NCBI RefSeq assembly: GCF_000248075.1
Contig: NZ_BAFB01000128.1
Location: forward strand, 1 to 42,116
DNA length: 42,116 nucleotides
Source: Gordonia otitidis NBRC 100426
Lineage (GTDB): Bacteria > Actinomycetota > Actinomycetes > Mycobacteriales > Mycobacteriaceae
Direction: 5' to 3'
The notes beneath the pieces were generated by a model, which saw only the letters and a list, made by a program, of their open reading frames with translations, made no database searches and was not told the origin of the DNA. Below, in pieces: positions 32,905 to 41,262 of this stretch (position 1 is the stretch's first letter; each line of letters begins with the position of its first letter). The position numbers were made by a program, and so were the translations under genes.

Positions 32905-34100
32905 GCTCTCCGACCGTCGCCCACAGCCAGCGCCTGCTGACTGATCCGGACTATGAGCCGACGCTCGAGGAATGAAACGAGCTCATCCGCGAAGGCGGCC
33001 GCGCATACAAATCCGAGCTCTCCAGGCGGACCGTCTTCGAGTCCGAACTGTTCGGCATGAACACCTACATCATCATGTCGATGATGGAGGACTACCTGCG
33101 GGTTCCCGAACGTATCCGGGTGATCACCGACAAGATGTCGCCAGAAGAGTTGGTGGCCAACAGCGTTCCCATCGGAACCAAGCGCAGCTTCATCAACCTC
33201 GCTGCCATGCCACTGCACTACCTGACGGGACGTGAGCTCTACGTCGACCTCGGCGAGAACACCCTCTCCGACGGACTCGACGAACAACTCGACGTCCTCC
33301 GATTCTGGCGTCGGGCGACCATCGCCATGCGCACCGACGGCGTGCTGTACAACATGGACGCCACACCGCCCAACAGTTCACACGTCGTCGATCGCGACAT
33401 CCTCGAGTCGATCGTCTCCCAGCTCGAACCCAACGACGCAGAGACCACCACCGCCCTGCGGAAGTTCGCCGCGCGCCTGACCGCGTACGCCTTCCTGGAG
33501 AACTGCGATGCGCGTACCGCGGTCTGTGACACCGGCCCGTACGACCTCGGTGACGGCACGTTTCTCGCCTTGCGCGAACTGTGCTGCGACGGTGTCGGCG
33601 ACTTCGAGTGGCTCGACGGCATCCGAGATACGTTGCCCCATCACAACTTCGTCCTTGCCTACCGCCTGCCATCGACGGTGGCGATGGACAACAACGTGTG
33701 GGGCACGGCATGGTTCACCCCGAGCGACTACCTGTCGGACGTGATCGCCGCCCGTGTGTTCACCACCGACGACACCGGTGAACTCCACGCGCTGAGCCGC
33801 GACGACGTCGTCGACATGACAGCGCACATCCGCAAGGCGCATCGCGCGCTGTATGCCCGCCTGGCTGAGACCGACCCAGAACTGCGCAATCTGTACGCCA
33901 CGGAGATGTACAGCTGGAAGCTCAAGGCGTGGGCGCGGATTGCGGGATGCTACGACGACATCGATTGGTCGATCAGTCCGTCGATCCTCGCGTCGTACGA
34001 GCGATTCAGTGATCCCGACACAGCTCTCGCGCTCATCGGCGGGATCTTCGTGCCCGCGGATCGGGACAGTTGCTTCCGCCCAATCGGAGGTGCCCGGTGA
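32901..34100 (+). pseudogene. Unknown protein, family member B, interrupted by in-frame TGA
   Basis: The frame from GTG 32901 is open to the stop at 34100 except for a TGA at 32973-32975 (codon 25). Sequence on both sides is in the same frame and conserved: E-E-stop-NELIREGG aligns with DWWNYIRTVG of the fused paralog, so the TGA stands where a Trp (TGG) is expected. The rest carries the family landmarks LFGMNTYIIMS, LTGRELYVDLG, LRFWRR, DTGPYDLGD, WLDGIRDTLPHHN and ATEMYSWKLKAWARIAG. Reinitiation at ATG 33057 would give a 347-aa protein lacking about 50 residues. A point mutation, sequencing error or stop readthrough are the options. Confidence 0.75.
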
Positions 34101-35824
34101 CCACCACCGTTCCCGTCCGCAGAGTGGGGTTCAGTTCGTACGAATTCGCGCCGATACACGGCGTCATCCGCCGCTTCCGTACCCCGCAGGACGTGTTGGA
34201 CTCCTTCGACCTCGATCTAGATGGCGTCATCGCTCTCGTCGATTCCGGCGGCACCACGTTCTTGTCCCCGATCCTCGGCCGACTGCGCGGCATAGTGTGC
34301 ACCTCTGGTACTACCCGTTCGCATCTGGCGATCGTGTCCCGCGAGTACGAGGTCCCGTGCCTGCTATCCGTCGACCTCGGCTCCTGGATCCCTGAGAATG
34401 GTGAAGAGGTCACCATGACTTCGGATGCGTTAGGAAAGGGAGCGCTGGTCAAAGAGAACACCATCGGTGTCGACGACCCGGGTGCGCAGCATGCAATCAG
34501 AGAACCCAACGACGACTCTGTGACCCATACGCCAATCGAGCTCGAGGGACCACGTGACGTGAGGACGTCAGGTTCGGCGGTGACCGACTGGTGGAACTAC
34601 ATCAGGACGGTCGGAGACGATATCGCGCGCAAACCGTTTCCGTCATCCGTCGGTCCGGACACAGTCGCCCGCTTGTGTGCGCAACCACTCACCGACGAAG
34701 GGCTCAACGACCTGATTCTCCACATGGGTCGATCGTTCAAGCCCGAGATGACGCGGCGCTCAGGCTTCACGTCTGAGTTGTTTCCGATGATGCCGTACAT
34801 CGCCATGTCGACCATCGAGGACTTCCACACGTACCCGCCTCGCGTGCGTGCCATCGAAGCGGAGCGTCGAGCAGAGGACATCGGCGCCGAACTTCGTCGC
34901 CGGCCGGGGTTGATCAGTCCATTGTGGATCTGGATGGTTGGCTACCATTACCTTTGCGGTCGCGAGCAACTCATCACGCTCGGTCGGTTGCGCCCTGATG
35001 AGGACATCGACGATATTCGCACTGTGATCGACTTCTGGCGACGTCTTTCGCTCGGATACCGGGGTGACGGGACACTCGACTACAAGGACGCGGGATTCAC
35101 AAATCGCTACCTTCCAGCCCCCGAAGTAGACGCTCTACGAGCTGAGCTACGACCACTCTTCGATGCGGGGAGTCGAGATCTTAAGCAACTCAACGCGACG
35201 CTGTCCGCATACGGGTTCATGTACTTCACCGATTCCCGAGTAGGAATCTGTGACAATGGGCCATACGCAGATGGGCCCGACCACGCGATTCTGATTCGCG
35301 ACTTCCTGTCTCTGGATTCCGGACAGTTCTCCTATCCGTGGGCCCGAGACTGCGATCTGCGACTCAGCGGCGTGACCATGGCGCTGAGGTTTCCACGAAG
35401 AGCGTTCGGCTATTTCGAGATCAACGACTGGGGAACGACTTTCACCGAGCCTGATCAATTGCTCGGTGCCGTCACCGACGCAGCTGTCATCGGGTGGCGC
35501 GCAGACGGAAGCAGCGTCGTCCTCGAGTCCGCAGCATGGGGTGATCTCGAGAAAGAGATCACACAACACCACCTACGGCTCTATCAGGATTTCACCGGTA
35601 TGGACCGGCAGGATCGGATCTTCTCCGCCACCAGGATGTACAGCTGGGGGTTGCGCCCTTTCGCAAAACAGGTTGGCATCGATGACGAGATCGACTGGTC
35701 CATCTCCGAACGGACGATGTCGCTTTATCCAGATCCACTTGATGACGACGACCAGGCCGGAGCCCTCTTTGGTGGCTCCGTGATCGCTCACTCAAGACCG
35801 AGCGCATTCACTGCCCTGCACTGA
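34097..35824 (+). CDS. Swivel domain fused to unknown domain, family member C
   Basis: A 575-aa protein. Residues 25-115 are a mobile phosphohistidine domain (DGVIALVDSGGTTFLSPIL, GTTRSHLAIVSREYEVPC, His76). A 45-residue acidic linker follows. Residues 165-560 are the unknown family domain: DWWNYIRTVG, LFPMMPYIAMS, LCGREQLITLG, IDFWRRLSLGYRGDG, CDNGPYADGPD and ATRMYSWGLRPFAKQVG, ending with DEIDWSIS. GGAGG 6 nt upstream supports GTG 34097, which overlaps the previous stop. Its layout resembles the His-bearing large subunit of phenylphosphate synthase, which is phosphorylated and then phosphorylates phenol; that comparison is from memory. It may hold the acceptor substrate. Confidence 0.85.
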   Translation: MTTTVPVRRVGFSSYEFAPIHGVIRRFRTPQDVLDSFDLDLDGVIALVDSGGTTFLSPILGRLRGIVCTSGTTRSHLAIVSREYEVPCLLSVDLGSWIPENGEEVTMTSDALGKGALVKENTIGVDDPGAQHAIREPNDDSVTHTPIELEGPRDVRTSGSAVTDWWNYIRTVGDDIARKPFPSSVGPDTVARLCAQPLTDEGLNDLILHMGRSFKPEMTRRSGFTSELFPMMPYIAMSTIEDFHTYPPRVRAIEAERRAEDIGAELRRRPGLISPLWIWMVGYHYLCGREQLITLGRLRPDEDIDDIRTVIDFWRRLSLGYRGDGTLDYKDAGFTNRYLPAPEVDALRAELRPLFDAGSRDLKQLNATLSAYGFMYFTDSRVGICDNGPYADGPDHAILIRDFLSLDSGQFSYPWARDCDLRLSGVTMALRFPRRAFGYFEINDWGTTFTEPDQLLGAVTDAAVIGWRADGSSVVLESAAWGDLEKEITQHHLRLYQDFTGMDRQDRIFSATRMYSWGLRPFAKQVGIDDEIDWSISERTMSLYPDPLDDDDQAGALFGGSVIAHSRPSAFTALH

Positions 35825-35886
35825 ACACATTCCACGAATCGAAGCGCACACCAATATGAACTCCCGTGTGCTCGGAAAGGTATCTC

Positions 35887-37036
35887 ATGAAGCAAGACAT
35901 GCAGCTCGTTACCCCCTCGGACGAGTTTCTGATCCACCAGACCGCCGAAACATTCGCTACAGTATCGCAAGCCGACTACTCGTGGACCGAGAAAGTCTGG
36001 CTCTCGATGTTCGCACGTGACGGCTCGCTGCAGATCGACTTCGGTCTGGGAAAATACATCAACCGCAACGTGTTCGATGGCTTCGCCGGGATCTCGCGGG
36101 GTGTCGAGCAAATCACCGTCCGCGCAAGTCGCGAGTACGACGATGATCCCGAACGTCTGGGCGTAGGACCAATTGATTATGAGATCATCGAGCCGATGCG
36201 GGCTCTACGGTGCACCCTCCGCGAAAACGACGTGCAACCCCTGAGTTTTGACGTCGTGTTCACTCCGATCATGGCGCCCTTTCTCGAGCGTAAAGATGCT
36301 CAGCGCGGCAGCGACGGTTTCCGCGTAGCGTCTGACCTTCGCCGTTTCCACCAGCTCGGAACAGTGTCGGGCTGGGTCGAAGTCGACGGCAAACGTACCG
36401 ACATCACCGACGAGACATGGCTCGGTTACCGCGACCGGTCGTGGGGCGTACGAATGGATGTAGGCTCCCCCGCGCCTGATGTGAAAGCCCCTGACCGCAT
36501 GAACCAGAACTTCATCCTGACCTGGAGCCCCATGTACTTCGAACCGGCAGACGGAAGCGATCCGTACGAGATCCACCACTATCTGCAATGGGTCGACGGA
36601 GAGGTGCACTACTTCTCGGGCTTCCTCAACCACGCAGACGGAAGTCAGCAATCGTTGTATGGCATCGCAGACGATCTGAAGTACGACGTTCAGACCAGGC
36701 GACTCCTCGGCGGGACCATCACTTTCGATGCAGGTTGGGGGGGATCGACGGGTGATCGAGATCGAGCCGGTGTCAGACACCGGATTCCATCTTGGCACCG
36801 CGAACTACTTCGGATTCAAGGGCGATAGACACGGTCAGTGGCACGGCAACGACTACACCTCCGGTGAACGCTACGAGGACATGACCGAGCGGGACACGCT
36901 TCTCGAGGTGCATCAGCTGCGCGATTGCGTGATCCGCTGCTCAGAGGGCGACGCGACTGGCTACGGAATCTTCGAGTCCATCGTCATCGGCGGCCACCCG
37001 CGCTATGGACTCAGCGGCGACGATTCATTCCTCTGA
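35887..37036 (+). pseudogene. CrtC/AttH-like lipocalin-fold protein, frameshifted at a G7 run
   Basis: ATG 35887 follows GGAAAGG. The first frame reads to GTITFDAGW and then leaves homology at seven consecutive G (36737-36743); removing one G joins it to the second frame, continuing DRRVIEIEPVSDTGFHLG to the stop at 37036, for about 382 aa. The protein resembles hydroxyneurosporene-synthase/AttH-type and DUF7064/7065 proteins, with the signature GYRDRSWGVR near residue 185 and a HHYLQWVDGEVHYFSGF strand pair. Such proteins hydrate or bind hydrophobic molecules. It is the last gene of the rightward set. Without the frame repair, it makes a truncated 313-aa product. Confidence 0.75.
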
Positions 37037-37169
37037 CGCCGTCAGATCCATCGAGCACAGCCCGCTGGAAGCTACTACTACTTCGGGGGGCTGCCGACCG
37101 ACACTCAGCGGTGCACCTTCTCAGCGTCGACATCACAGGCATCGTTGACTCTGCTGCTTGACGAACTGC

Positions 37170-37973
37170 TCATCCGCCGCAACCTTGAGGAAAGCACGTT
37201 GCTGTAGCTTTGCGCGCGAACTCCGTGATCGCGCGCACCACGGACGCCGGTTCGGACAGCTGCGGTGCGTGGTCGCTGCCGAGGGTGATGACTTCCGCGC
37301 CGGGAACGAGTTGCTGCATTCGCCGTTGTGCGGCCACTGGGACCGAACGGTCGTCGGTGGCCTCGACATAGAGTCTCGGGATTCGTCCGAATCGCTCCGC
37401 GGTCCAGTGCGGGGCGATGAGGCGTCCCGATTCCCGTTGCGGACACAGAGATCTCGACGCCGCGATGGCGTCGGCCGGGTCCGCCTTCTGGAAGAACACG
37501 CTGGCCGCGGCCTCCGGCGGTACGGACGTCGTCTCACCGTCGTCGCTGACCGTGAGGAATGCGGCGATACCGACGGGTGGGCGCAGCCCCGCCGCGTCGC
37601 ACAGGTCGCCGAAGTTCCAGTCGGAGGGCAGCATCATTCCGGCGATGTAGGCGACACCGCAGACCCGTTCGCTGATGCGCTCGGCCACCTGGGTTGCAAC
37701 GACTCCCCCTCCCGAATGACCGACGAGCAGCAGTGGTCCGTCCACGTCGTCGATCTGACGCAGCACCTCGTCGACGACGTCGCCGAGGCTTGCGGGTCTG
37801 TCCAACGTAGGACCGACGCCGGGCAGCCGTACCGGGAGAGGCCGCATTCCGGCCAGGTCCAACGGTTCGAGAAGTCGATCCCACACCCAGGTGCCCGCCC
37901 ACGCGCCGTGGATCAGAACGATGGTGGGCGAGCCCCCGTCGTCGGGCGTGGGCACTGCAGCGGGCTCGGTCAT
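37170..37973 (-). CDS. Alpha/beta hydrolase
   Basis: A 267-aa soluble hydrolase. Oxyanion region LIHGAWAGTWVWD near residue 20, nucleophile elbow GHSGGG, acid residue in EATDDRSVP and catalytic His in GSDHAPQLSEP. This is the esterase/hydroxynitrile-lyase-like group seen in actinobacterial catabolic clusters. ATG 37973 overlaps the oxygenase stop (37970) by 4 nt, so the two are co-transcribed and translationally coupled. Substrate unknown. It converges on the CrtC-like gene with a 133-nt gap that shows no clear terminator. Confidence 0.9.
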   Translation of the reverse strand: MTEPAAVPTPDDGGSPTIVLIHGAWAGTWVWDRLLEPLDLAGMRPLPVRLPGVGPTLDRPASLGDVVDEVLRQIDDVDGPLLLVGHSGGGVVATQVAERISERVCGVAYIAGMMLPSDWNFGDLCDAAGLRPPVGIAAFLTVSDDGETTSVPPEAAASVFFQKADPADAIAASRSLCPQRESGRLIAPHWTAERFGRIPRLYVEATDDRSVPVAAQRRMQQLVPGAEVITLGSDHAPQLSEPASVVRAITEFARKATATCFPQGCGG

Positions 37974-39034
37974 CTCGCCGCTTCCGCTGCGGAACGAACG
38001 CGCGCTGCTTCGCGGACGGCGCTCGTGTTGGCCTTGCCCTGTCGGGAGCCTGCGAGCTTCGCGGCTATGTGCTCGCGGACTGTGATCGGCTCGTATGCCA
38101 GACCATTGTCGGATTCGAGATGGCTGGGCAGCGTCTCGATCGTGGCGTCGATGTTTCCGTCGTGGAAGAAGGCGACAGATCGGCGGCGTTGGATCGTCCC
38201 GTTGACGATCGGCGGCTTCACGCGGTGCAGCGTCGACATCCAGCGATCGTTGGTGAGCCGGGCGGTCAGGTCGCCGAGATTGATCAGCAGCGCACCGTCG
38301 ATGGGCGAGACGTCGTGCCACACGCCATCGCGACCGAGCACCTGTAGGCCTGCGACTTGATCCGCCCACAGAACCGTGACCAGCCCGAAGTCGGTGTGCT
38401 CACCCATTCCGGTCAGATCGCCGTCGAGGGTCACCGTGCCCTCGGGCAGCGCGTAGTTGTTCATGCGCAGCACGTCGACCGAATGGTCGGTCAGATACTC
38501 GAAGAAGTCCGACGGCAGCGACAAGGCGTCGGCAAAAACGCTGGTCAGCACCCGCGCGACCCGCGCAGCGTGCGCGTAGTACTCCTCGACCTTGGGCCGG
38601 AAGCCGTCGAGATCAGGCCAGACGTTGATCCCGTAGTCGTCCTCGGAGAGGTCGAGTCCGGCAAAAGACCGCGCCTCCGTGCCGACGTTGAATGCCTCGA
38701 AGAAGTCGTTCATCCGGCTGGCCGCCTCGATACCCAAGCTGAGGCTCAGAGACTCGCTCTTGGGCGGCGAGTAGCCTCGGTTCCCCTGTGCCACATAGGT
38801 TTTCTTCTCCTCGAGCGACTGACCGAAGAAGTCGTCGACCGCCTCGCCCAAGCCGCGCCAGACGTCGTCGGGGACCGCATGGCCGAGGACCTGCACGAAT
38901 CCCACCGTGGAGCACGCGCGATCCATCTCGTCTGCGACCCGGGCACGGTCTTCGGCCGTGCCGTTGCCGGTGTACGGGCTGATGTCGATGACTGGCACCT
39001 CGAACGCGGTGCTGTCGGCTTGTGTGGTTGACAT
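37970..39034 (-). CDS. 2-oxoglutarate/Fe(II)-dependent oxygenase (isopenicillin N synthase family)
   Basis: A 354-aa non-haem iron oxygenase. The N-terminal DIOX_N region begins VPVIDISPYTG and includes GFVQVLGHAVPDD. The iron triad is His and Asp in GEHTDFGLVTVL and the distal His in STLHRVKPP; the cosubstrate-binding Arg is in RRRSVAFFHDGN. It would hydroxylate or desaturate a small molecule using O2 and 2-oxoglutarate. ATG 39034 is preceded by GAGGA 11 nt upstream. It is divergent from the XRE-cupin regulator across an AT-rich spacer, which suggests control by it, and is coupled to the hydrolase downstream. Confidence 0.91.
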   Translation of the reverse strand: MSTTQADSTAFEVPVIDISPYTGNGTAEDRARVADEMDRACSTVGFVQVLGHAVPDDVWRGLGEAVDDFFGQSLEEKKTYVAQGNRGYSPPKSESLSLSLGIEAASRMNDFFEAFNVGTEARSFAGLDLSEDDYGINVWPDLDGFRPKVEEYYAHAARVARVLTSVFADALSLPSDFFEYLTDHSVDVLRMNNYALPEGTVTLDGDLTGMGEHTDFGLVTVLWADQVAGLQVLGRDGVWHDVSPIDGALLINLGDLTARLTNDRWMSTLHRVKPPIVNGTIQRRRSVAFFHDGNIDATIETLPSHLESDNGLAYEPITVREHIAAKLAGSRQGKANTSAVREAARVRSAAEAAR

Positions 39035-39130
39035 GGTGAAACGGTTCCTCGTGATGTTGTGAGAGATCGCCTCTAGGCGTGGTGAAGCCGCCGAGGCGAT
39101 GGCATACTGCAAGGCGCGAGCTGCACTACA

Positions 39131-39147
39131 TATAATCCTGATTAATC
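39131..39147. promoter_or_regulatory. AT-rich divergent promoter/operator
   Basis: TATAAT (39131-39136) is followed by TAATC-CT-GATTA (39133-39144) and the 8-bp palindrome GATTAATC (39140-39147), in a stretch that is by far the most AT-rich of the window. It lies between the divergent oxygenase (start 39034) and XRE-cupin (start 39294) genes and is a likely promoter with overlapping operator. Confidence 0.55.
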
Positions 39148-39293
39148 TTTTATTAGCTGTGTCGATAGTGTTGCGGCACGGTTTCGATCTGTTACGCCTG
39201 CGTTAACCGCGCCCATTGCGCCGGTCACTCTGACGGATCCTCGCGCCCAGACACAGCGCCGAGACGCTGTGGCAGGCCTGCTACCTTGCAGAC

Positions 39294-39854
39294 GTGGACG
39301 ACGACCAGGCCCAGATCGCCCGCGCGCTCGGCGCAGCAATCAGAGAGACGCGAAAGGGCCTGGGACTGACGATGTCCGAGGTGGCCAGGTCGACCGAACT
39401 GTCACAGCCCTTCCTCAGTCAGATCGAGAACGGCAACACGACGCCGAGTGTCATCAACCTCCACAAGATCGCCCAGACCTTGGGAACGACCGCGCACGCC
39501 CTGCTCGAACAGAGCAACAGGCTGCCAACCGTGGTGTCGCGTGCCGGGGAGACCAACGGGTACAGCCTCGGGACGGATGCACGTGTCCGATTCTGTATCA
39601 CCGGCAGACGGCTCCTCGACTGCAACGAAGTAACTGCGGGACCGCGCTCCGAATCCGAGGCGGCCACCTCGCACGCAGGAGAGGAGTTCGTCTACGTCAT
39701 CTCGGGTGAACTCCGCATGAGCATCGAGGGACGCGACTACCTTCTGCATCCCGGTGACACCATCCACTACGCCGCCACGGCAACACACCGCTGGCACAAC
39801 GACTCCGACGCCGAGACGGTCTTCTTGTTCGTGAGCACGCCGCCCAGCTTCTAG
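39294..39854 (+). CDS. XRE-family regulator with cupin domain
   Basis: A 186-aa repressor or activator. Residues 8-65 are a Cro/XRE helix-turn-helix (LGLTMSEVARSTELSQPFLS, QIENGNTTPSVINLHKIAQ). Residues 105-183 are a cupin beta barrel with metal- or ligand-binding residues in HAGEEFVYVISGE, HPGDTIHYAA and HRWHND. Such regulators bind a small effector in the cupin and control an adjacent gene. The start is GTG 39294. It is divergent from the oxygenase-hydrolase operon, whose promoter region contains palindromes, so that operon is the likely target. Confidence 0.9.
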   Translation: MDDDQAQIARALGAAIRETRKGLGLTMSEVARSTELSQPFLSQIENGNTTPSVINLHKIAQTLGTTAHALLEQSNRLPTVVSRAGETNGYSLGTDARVRFCITGRRLLDCNEVTAGPRSESEAATSHAGEEFVYVISGELRMSIEGRDYLLHPGDTIHYAATATHRWHNDSDAETVFLFVSTPPSF

Positions 39855-39909
39855 CGGTTTGCCGGGACGCGGTGTTCCGGTCTCGGATCGGGGGCGAATA
39901 ACGGCAGAC

Positions 39910-41034
39910 CTACGCGCGGTGCACCTCGCTGCACGGTGACGACCCCGCTCGAGCATCTTCCTCGATCTCCTCGAAAGCAGCTGTGGTCGACACGAGTTCA
40001 CTAGGAGTCGCCCCATGCATGATCACACCGTCGACGCCGAGGTCGAACTGACGACGTACGAGTTCGGCGCAGCGTGTGGGCGAGCCGGTGGCAGCGCAGT
40101 CCAGCCATTCCGCAGGCAGCACTTCGCGAAGTCGCTCGAGCGTCTCCTGATCGCCAACGGCGTCGGCCCAGCCGTCGAGACCTGACACCACATTCGAGGA
40201 TCGGAAACGTTCCAGCAGCGCAGGATCCCAGTTGTTGGTCTTCACGAGGAGGTCTCCGTACACCTGTAGATAGGTCGCGAGCCTTCCGACGGTCTTTTTG
40301 ATGAACGTCTGGTCGTCCACCTCGTCGGTGACCGTCGCGTAGCACGACCAGATCGTGACCGAGCGTGGGTCGCGACCCGCCTGCTCAGCTGCGGTCCGGA
40401 CGGTGTCCACCGCACGCACAACGGTGTCGTCGGCGAAGAAGGTGTGGAGAACCACCACGTCGTATGCGCGTCCGGCCATCGCCAGGGTGGCGGGGCCGAA
40501 TGCTGTTGTCGCCAGCGGGATGTCCTCATGGAATCCGGGATCGAGCTTGAGCGCTGGGAAGTTGCCCAACCTGCCCTCGTAGTCGAGCACGGTTTCACCG
40601 TGCCAGAGCCGACGCATGAGGTGCGCGAACTCTTCCAGTTCGGCGGTGGTCGTCTGTGGCAGGCCCATGGCAGCGATCTGTGGGCGCAGACCCCTGCCTA
40701 CACCCAGGGTGAACCGCCCGCCGGTGAGGCGGTGCATGGTGGTCGCGAAGGCCGCGGTGATCGCTGGATGACGGGTGTTGATGTTCGTCGCAGCGGTCGT
40801 GATGCCTATCGTGTCGGTGACTGCTCCCGCAGCTCCCGACAGTGCACACGCCTCTTTGACATTGAGCCGCTCAGAGATGAACGCCTGGCCGAGGCCTATC
40901 TCCTCCGCGAGCGCCAGCTCGTCGAGCATCTGTCGAGGGCTCTCGACGTGTCCACCGAGCGCATAGAATCCCAGTCTGTCGGTTCCGATTCGCGGATCCC
41001 GCGGCGTGTGAAGCCCGACAACAGTCTCAGACAT
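39910..41034 (-). CDS. LLM-class (F420/FMN-type) oxidoreductase
   Basis: A 374-aa bacterial-luciferase-like TIM-barrel enzyme. It has the strand LGFYALGGHVESPRQMLDEL, the segment GLGQAFISERLNVKEA, IGITTAATNINTRHP, the cofactor region GGRFTLGVGRGLRP and a C-terminal LGVDGVIMHGATP. The subgroup is typical of mycolic-acid actinobacteria that use F420, so F420 is more likely than FMN. ATG 41034 has a weak GGTGG ribosome site. It is separated by 228 nt from the PEP-utiliser gene upstream on the same strand, with a terminator between, so it has its own promoter. Substrate unknown. Confidence 0.88.
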   Translation of the reverse strand: MSETVVGLHTPRDPRIGTDRLGFYALGGHVESPRQMLDELALAEEIGLGQAFISERLNVKEACALSGAAGAVTDTIGITTAATNINTRHPAITAAFATTMHRLTGGRFTLGVGRGLRPQIAAMGLPQTTTAELEEFAHLMRRLWHGETVLDYEGRLGNFPALKLDPGFHEDIPLATTAFGPATLAMAGRAYDVVVLHTFFADDTVVRAVDTVRTAAEQAGRDPRSVTIWSCYATVTDEVDDQTFIKKTVGRLATYLQVYGDLLVKTNNWDPALLERFRSSNVVSGLDGWADAVGDQETLERLREVLPAEWLDCAATGSPTRCAELVRRQFDLGVDGVIMHGATPSELVSTTAAFEEIEEDARAGSSPCSEVHRA

Positions 41035-41209
41035 GAGCCACCTTGCTCTGCGCGGTAGGCCCGTCAGAACTGATTGTGGAAGCATGCATGAGGGCTCCTC
41101 GTGGGTGTGCGAGACGATGGGCGCTGGCACGCGTACTGCGCGGACCCGATCTGTGAGTGGAACCTGATGTATTTCAAAGGTTTACGGCACGTGGAGTCTG
41201 CGCCCTGGA

Positions 41210-41253
41210 TTCGCTCGGGCCCGGGCCATCGCAGGCTTCCGGGCCCGAGCGAA
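41210..41253 (-). terminator. Perfect 15-bp hairpin after the PEP-utilising gene
   Basis: TTCGCTCGGGCCCGG (41210-41224) and CCGGGCCCGAGCGAA (41239-41253) form a perfect stem with a 14-nt loop. It begins 9 nt beyond the minus-strand stop at 41263 and separates that gene from the LLM oxidoreductase gene. Confidence 0.85.
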
Positions 41254-41262
41254 GACTGTGCG

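Noticed and set aside
32973..32975. TGA read as selenocysteine
   Set aside because: The paralog has Trp, not Cys, at this place, no selenoprotein family is involved and no SECIS-like stem was noticed just after the codon.
36737..36743. Programmed ribosomal frameshift at the G7 run
   Set aside because: No downstream pseudoknot or stimulatory ribosome site is evident; an indel in the homopolymer is simpler.
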